Source of the DNA: Thiothrix sp. | Lineage (GTDB): Bacteria; Pseudomonadota; Gammaproteobacteria; Thiotrichales; Thiotrichaceae | Reading direction: 5' to 3' | Assembly: GCA_011375245.1 (NCBI GenBank) | Contig: DRMA01000037.1 | Span: 1 to 9,414, forward strand | Length of the DNA: 9,414 bases | Part shown: in pieces, positions 5,315 through 9,414 of the stretch | Layout of the letters: the number at the start of each line of letters is the position of its first letter | How positions within the stretch are numbered: position 1 is the stretch's first letter | The notes under the pieces: generated by a model | What the model was told of the DNA's origin: nothing | Databases searched by the model: none | What the model saw: the letters and a program-made list of their open reading frames with translations, nothing else | Program-made: the position numbers and the translations under genes

Positions 5315-5686
5315 TTAATCTGGAGAAGGGGTGTTATTGTCGCTAGCAATTGCTTTATCAATAAGAGCTGATAAAGCATTGGCCTTTTTCTCTGTATCAT
5401 CATAGAAAAACGTGAGTTCTGGCGTAGAGCGTAAGGTGAGTGTATGACCTAATTCACGTCGAAGAAAGCCTGAGGCACGTTTAAGCCCCTCAAGGCAGTC
5501 ATCTATTGTTTCTTCATGCAGTGTATCAAAATAGATTTTTGCATGTTTTAGATCTTTGCTCACTTCAGCATCTAAAATCGAGATCATACTGACACGTGGG
5601 TCTTTTAGTTTTTCACGAATAATTTGTGCCAGATTACGTTTAACTTGCTCATTAATGCGGTCTGTGCGGGAATAGTCAAAAGGCAT
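5315..5686 (-). CDS. rbfA: Ribosome-binding factor A
   Basis: RbfA binds the 30S subunit late in assembly and helps mature the 5' end of 16S rRNA; in E. coli it is needed for growth in the cold. I place the start at the ATG at 5684-5686 (MPFDYSRTDRINEQVKRN), giving 123 residues, close to E. coli's 133. It shows the KH-type fold pattern with IIREKLKDPRVSMISI, SKDLKHAKIYF, the helix around residues 67-81 (KRASGFLRRELGHTL) and the conserved PELTFFYDD. An in-frame ATG at 5764 would add 26 residues lying inside infB and unlike the family. The start is four bases after the infB stop. The ribosome site AAAGG lies nine bases upstream, but it is enclosed in a perfect hairpin, suggesting coupling to infB. 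Confidence 0.95.
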   Translation of the reverse strand: MPFDYSRTDRINEQVKRNLAQIIREKLKDPRVSMISILDAEVSKDLKHAKIYFDTLHEETIDDCLEGLKRASGFLRRELGHTLTLRSTPELTFFYDDTEKKANALSALIDKAIASDNNTPSPD

Positions 5687-5700
5687 ATGCTTATGCCTTT
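5679..5700 (-). promoter_or_regulatory. Hairpin covering the rbfA ribosome site and start codon
   Basis: On the mRNA strand AAAGGCAUA pairs perfectly over 9 bp with UAUGCCUUU around the loop AGCA. The 5' arm contains the AAAGG Shine-Dalgarno, the 3' arm contains the rbfA AUG and codons 2-3, and the infB stop UAA lies at the top of the stem and first loop base. The fold would block independent initiation of rbfA and be opened by ribosomes finishing infB. The structure is seen in the sequence; its function is inferred. Confidence 0.6.
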
Positions 5701-8597
5701 GGAAGTGTGCGAGCAACTTCAGTGCGTTTGAAACACTCAATTTGATCACCTGCTTTGATGTCATTGTAGTTCTTTACACCAATACCACATTCAGTTCCTG
5801 TATGAACTTCATTGACGTTATCCTTATGGCGACGCAGTGATTCCAGTTCACCTTCATAGATAACAACATTATCGCGTAGTACACGTATAGCATGACCTTG
5901 TTTGATTGTGCCATCAATAATGAGACAGCCAGCAATAGGGCCAAGTGATGATGAGCGAAAAACATCTTTGACACTTGCAAGCCCAACGAACTCCTCACGC
6001 AATTCTGGTGCAAGTAGACCACTTAATGCATCTCTAACATCATCAATTGCTTCATAGATAATGCTGTAGTAACGAATGTCAACGCCTGATTCTGATGTTG
6101 TACGGCGTGCTGTTGCATCGGCACGAACATTAAAGGCAATAATGACGGCATTTGCTGCATTTGCAAGGTTTGCATCGCCTTCGTTAATACCACCAACACC
6201 TGATGAAACAATATTTACTTTTACTTCATCTGTAGAAAGGCGCAGCAGTGATTCGCTAAGTGCTTCTACACTACCTTGCACATCTGCTTTAATGAGTATA
6301 TTGAGCTGGCTAACTTCACCTTTACCCATGCTGGCAAATAGTGCTTCTAATTTTGCGGCTTGTTGCGCAGAAAGGCGTGATTCACGTTCCTTATGGCGGC
6401 GTACTTCAGCAATTTCACGTGCTTTGCGTTCGTTAGAAACCACAAGCATTTCATCACCTGCATTGGGCGCACCCGATAGACCCAATATAGATACTGGCAT
6501 AGAAGGACCTACTGATTTAGTTGGTTTTCCTATGTCATTGAGCATGGCTCGAACACGACCATATTCCCGACCACATAACACTATGTCGCCTGTTTTTAGT
6601 GTGCCGTTTTGTATTAAAACAGTAGCAACTGCACCACGACCTTTTTCTATACTTGCTTCAATGACAAGTCCTGAAGCAGCACCTTCAATAGGGGCTTTTA
6701 GTTCTTGCATTTCAGCAATAAGGAGAATGGAATCAAGTAGTGTCTCAATGCCTTCGCCTGTGATAGCGGATACATTGACAAATAAATCTTCACCACCCCA
6801 TTCTTCTGGAATGACTTCAAGTGCTGAAAGATCACTTTTTACACGTTCTGGATCAGCATTTTCCTTGTCTATTTTATTGATGGCAATAATAATAGGTACA
6901 CCAGCAGCGCGAGCGTGTTTAATAGCTTCTTTGGTCTGAGGCATTACACTATCATCAGCGGCAACAACAATAATAACAATATCAGTTGCTTGTGAACCTC
7001 TGGCACGCATGGAAGAAAAAGCTGCATGTCCTGGTGTATCTAAAAAGGTTATTGTGCCACTAGGTGTATCGACATGATAAGCGCCAATATGTTGAGTAAT
7101 TCCGCCCGCCTCACCTGCAGTGACACGACTTTCTCGAATATAGTCAAGTAGTGATGTTTTACCATGATCAACATGCCCCATAATGGTAACGACAGGTGGT
7201 CTTGAATGTGTTTCATATTCTGTGTTATCAGAGATGATTGTAGCAAGTAATGCTTCATCTTCATCTTGGGTAATGAAGGGAACGGCTTTGTGTCCAAGTT
7301 CCTCAATAACGAGGATAGCAGTGTCTTGATCCAATGTTTGGTTAATGGTCGCCATTACGCCCATACCCATTAGCTTTTTAATAAGTTCTGTCGATTGAAT
7401 ACTTGCTTTTTGTGCTAAATCAGCAAGAATAATTGTTTCAGGAACTTCAATGGTTTTTATAACAGGGGCTGTTGGTTTTTCAAAACCATGTTTGTCAGAA
7501 CGCTCGATTCTAGGTTGTAATACTCTGCGTTTACCACCTTTTCTACGGCGACGGTTATCTTGAGAGCTACCGACTTGTGCATTCCTTCCTTGAAATATTT
7601 TCTTCTTTTTCTTGTTTTTTGCTGTTGCAGTGCTATTTTGAGTGGTGGTGCTTGTCGTCGTAGTTGTTTTTACCGTACTTGGGGTTACTGCTGGTTGTGC
7701 AGCAGGTGGTGTGACTTTAGCTTTTATAACTTTGCGTGATGGGCGTCTTTTTAGCTGTGATGCGGCTTCATCTAGTGCATTTTTTGCTGAATTTTCCTTG
7801 TGCTTGCGTGCAGCTTCAAAAAAATTAATACTTGTATCTACACGTCTTGGGGCAGGTGTTCTTCTTATTGTTCTTAGAGTGCTTATTTTGTTTTCCTGTT
7901 TTTTTGGTTTTACAATTGTTTTTTCTGTTTTGTTTGGGATTTTGTTTTCAGGTGTTTTAGTTTTCACTGTTTCTATTTTGGACGGTTCTGTAGTATGAGA
8001 AGAAGCGGTAGTTACGGGTTTTTCTTTTGTTGGTTTTTTTATTTCTATGCTTGCGTTAGATTTAGTTATCTTATTTTCAGTGACAGGTAAGGTTTCTTTT
8101 CCTGTTGTGATAGGTGTTTGTTTTACCTTAGTCATTGTAGGAGTAGGGGTAGGGGGAGCTGTTTTTCGTTTAACGTTTTCGAGTGCTCTACGTTCTGCTC
8201 CCAATTTATCGGTAAATTGTTGACCTTTATTTGTGATAAAATCGTTATCCGCAGCAACTTGTTGTGTTTGGCTTTGTGTGGCTGTTCCTTTTGTCTTTGG
8301 GCGACGAATACCAACAGTTACACTACTTTTATTGCTTTGTACTGATTTGTTACGCCCAGCACTACGTTGTTTTCCCATCGTCAATGTTGGTTTTACGTGT
8401 GTCTCAGTTGGCGATGTTGTTAGGTTGTTAGATTGTTGTCCTTTACGTATATGTTCTAATAGCAATAATTTTTGTGAATCACTAATAGCATCATCAGCAC
8501 TACTGACAGGAATTCCAGCATCCTGAAGTTGTTGTAGCATAGTGTCTATAGGGGTGCCCACTATTTGGGCGAGTTGTTTTACAATGATCTCTGACAT
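5691..8597 (-). CDS. infB: Translation initiation factor IF-2
   Basis: IF2 is the GTPase that brings fMet-tRNA to the 30S subunit and promotes 50S joining. The 968-residue product starts with an IF2_N domain (about 1-52). A long Lys/Thr/Pro-rich linker follows (about 53-370), including a Thr run near 311-319 and a Lys run near 329-333. A second IF2_N domain spans about 384-436. The G domain has G1 GHVDHGKT (474-481), G2 Thr in GGIT (498-501), G3 DTPGH (520-524), G4 NKID (574-577) and G5 SAITG (610-614). Domains II, III and IV follow, with the fMet-tRNA-binding C-terminus intact. The start has a strong AGGAGG eight bases upstream. It lies 17 bases after nusA and four bases before rbfA. The linker is lineage-variable; the core is standard. 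Confidence 0.98.
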   Translation of the reverse strand: MSEIIVKQLAQIVGTPIDTMLQQLQDAGIPVSSADDAISDSQKLLLLEHIRKGQQSNNLTTSPTETHVKPTLTMGKQRSAGRNKSVQSNKSSVTVGIRRPKTKGTATQSQTQQVAADNDFITNKGQQFTDKLGAERRALENVKRKTAPPTPTPTMTKVKQTPITTGKETLPVTENKITKSNASIEIKKPTKEKPVTTASSHTTEPSKIETVKTKTPENKIPNKTEKTIVKPKKQENKISTLRTIRRTPAPRRVDTSINFFEAARKHKENSAKNALDEAASQLKRRPSRKVIKAKVTPPAAQPAVTPSTVKTTTTTSTTTQNSTATAKNKKKKKIFQGRNAQVGSSQDNRRRRKGGKRRVLQPRIERSDKHGFEKPTAPVIKTIEVPETIILADLAQKASIQSTELIKKLMGMGVMATINQTLDQDTAILVIEELGHKAVPFITQDEDEALLATIISDNTEYETHSRPPVVTIMGHVDHGKTSLLDYIRESRVTAGEAGGITQHIGAYHVDTPSGTITFLDTPGHAAFSSMRARGSQATDIVIIVVAADDSVMPQTKEAIKHARAAGVPIIIAINKIDKENADPERVKSDLSALEVIPEEWGGEDLFVNVSAITGEGIETLLDSILLIAEMQELKAPIEGAASGLVIEASIEKGRGAVATVLIQNGTLKTGDIVLCGREYGRVRAMLNDIGKPTKSVGPSMPVSILGLSGAPNAGDEMLVVSNERKAREIAEVRRHKERESRLSAQQAAKLEALFASMGKGEVSQLNILIKADVQGSVEALSESLLRLSTDEVKVNIVSSGVGGINEGDANLANAANAVIIAFNVRADATARRTTSESGVDIRYYSIIYEAIDDVRDALSGLLAPELREEFVGLASVKDVFRSSSLGPIAGCLIIDGTIKQGHAIRVLRDNVVIYEGELESLRRHKDNVNEVHTGTECGIGVKNYNDIKAGDQIECFKRTEVARTLPKA

Positions 8598-8605
8598 TAG
8601 TTGTG

Positions 8606-8611
8606 CCTCCT
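8606..8611 (-). promoter_or_regulatory. Strong Shine-Dalgarno of infB
   Basis: AGGAGG on the minus strand, eight bases before the ATG at 8595-8597, fixes the infB start. It is the best ribosome site in the window, in contrast to the weak or masked sites of rbfA and truB. Confidence 0.8.
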
Positions 8612-8614
8612 GCC

Positions 8615-9414
8615 TTATTCATTTTCTGCTGCGTCATCTTCAGCAAACCAAGGTGCGCGTGCAATCATAATGAGTTCGCCAGCACGTTCTTTTGTCATAC
8701 CTTCAATATCAAGTAGTTCATCTGTGGCTTGCTCTGCAAGGTCTTCCATCGTGCAAATGCCTTTTTGGGCTAGTTTGTGAGCGAGTTCTTCATCCATAGT
8801 GTCCATTTCCAATAGGTCATCTGCAGGAGATGCGGTATCGCCTCCTATTGCTTGTGTGAGTAAGGCATTTTGTGCACGTGAACGTAGTTCATTTGCCAAG
8901 TCTTCATTGAACTCTTCGATAGCGCATACGTCATCAAAGTCATAGATCAATTCATCAAGTGTTGTAAAACCTTCTTCAAAAAGTATAGTTGCTATATCTT
9001 CATCAATATCAAGTTTTTCTGTAAAGAGGTTAAGAATTTCTAGCTGTTCTTGTTGGCTTTGCTCTTCAGCCTCGGTTTCGGTCATTATATCAAGCTTCCA
9101 GCCAGTTAGCTCGCTTGCAAGCCTTACATTTTGACCACCTTTGCCAATTGCTTGTGATAATTGATCATCATCAACGCCAATGCGCATCACTTGTTTGTCC
9201 TCGTCAATGATGATGGACAGGACTTCAGCGGGTTTCATTGCATTAATCACAAAGGTTGCAATGTCCTCATCCCACGGAATAATGTCAACACGTTCGTCAT
9301 TGAGTTCATTGGTAACGGTTTGTATGCGTGAACCACGCATACCAACACAAGCACCAACAGGATCAAGGTTAGGTACATTGGAACGTACGGCAATTTTAGC
9401 GCGTGAGCCAGGAT
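8615..9414 (-). CDS. nusA: Transcription elongation/termination factor NusA, C-terminal part (partial)
   Basis: NusA binds RNA polymerase and nascent RNA, tuning pausing, termination and antitermination. The frame is open past the window end, so the N-terminus is missing. The visible part begins PGSRAKIAVRSN...LDPVGACVGMRGSRIQ (KH1 region). It continues with the KH2 GKGGQNVRLASELTGW segment, then two acidic helix-hairpin-helix repeats: LDIDEDIATILFEEGFTTLDELI and MDTMDEELAHKLAQKGICTMEDLAEQ. The second ends in IEGMTKERAGELIMIAR. These match the two C-terminal repeats of E. coli NusA, the second of which contacts the RNA polymerase alpha subunit. The ending PWFAEDDAAENE parallels E. coli's CWFGDEA. 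It is the first visible gene of the nusA-infB-rbfA-truB operon. Confidence 0.97.
   Translation of the reverse strand, partial: PGSRAKIAVRSNVPNLDPVGACVGMRGSRIQTVTNELNDERVDIIPWDEDIATFVINAMKPAEVLSIIIDEDKQVMRIGVDDDQLSQAIGKGGQNVRLASELTGWKLDIMTETEAEEQSQQEQLEILNLFTEKLDIDEDIATILFEEGFTTLDELIYDFDDVCAIEEFNEDLANELRSRAQNALLTQAIGGDTASPADDLLEMDTMDEELAHKLAQKGICTMEDLAEQATDELLDIEGMTKERAGELIMIARAPWFAEDDAAENE

Noticed and set aside
5687..5764. Upstream ATG at 5764 for rbfA
   Set aside because: The extra 26 residues overlap infB coding sequence and do not resemble RbfA N-termini. The start at 5686 fits the family and has AAAGG upstream.
6076..6939. Long plus-strand open frame of 287 codons opposite infB
   Set aside because: It lies wholly antisense to the conserved GTPase core of infB, is Ser/Ala/Arg/Thr-rich, resembles no family, and has no ribosome site; it is a shadow of infB codon use.
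7642..7998. Plus-strand hydrophobic open frame opposite the infB linker
   Set aside because: The Val/Leu/Phe richness is the complement of Lys/Thr/Pro-rich linker codons. It is not a real membrane protein.
9338..9340. ATG at 9340 as the nusA start
   Set aside because: The frame continues upstream to the window edge with conserved NusA sequence (PGSRAKIAV...DPVGACVGMRG), so this Met is internal.

Overview
The window looks like a chromosomal segment of an AT-rich gammaproteobacterium. Three things point there: a YcgL-family protein (a family mostly known from Gammaproteobacteria), a NusA C-terminus with the extended acidic-repeat tail of the E. coli type, and RbfA, TruB and IF2 sequences that read as gammaproteobacterial. 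I cannot place the genus.

Layout from left to right. (1) 2-469 (+) is the 3' end of a large surface or secreted protein of the tandem-95 / cadherin-like repeat type, probably ended by a hairpin terminator. (2) 630-1166 (+) is a membrane-anchored thioredoxin-fold protein of the ScsD/TlpA type. (3) Convergent to it, 2116-1196 (-) holds a two-gene unit: an unrecognised three-helix membrane protein followed 18 bases later by a YcgL-family protein. (4) 2117-2602 is a gene-free stretch with two related structured repeats resembling end palindromes of IS200/IS605-type elements, a possible decayed transposon segment, a weak terminator-like hairpin, and a strong sigma70-like promoter. (5) 2603-3229 (+) is an NADPH-dependent FMN reductase-family flavoprotein. 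3346-4230 (+) is a YkuE/YaeI-like metallophosphoesterase. (6) 4231-4349, between convergent genes, holds a long imperfect inverted repeat around a perfect mirror repeat. (7) 9414-4350 (-) is the conserved translation/transcription operon nusA (partial), infB, rbfA, truB, tightly spaced and co-oriented. It supplies the NusA elongation factor, initiation factor IF2, the cold-associated 30S maturation factor RbfA, and tRNA pseudouridine-55 synthase.

No wholly new multi-gene system is visible. The observations most worth a second look are regulatory. A perfect 9-bp hairpin spans the infB stop and rbfA start and would hide the rbfA ribosome-binding site. One repeat copy appears to donate the -35 box of the flavoprotein gene's promoter. 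The two repeat copies differ in ways that keep their hairpins intact.
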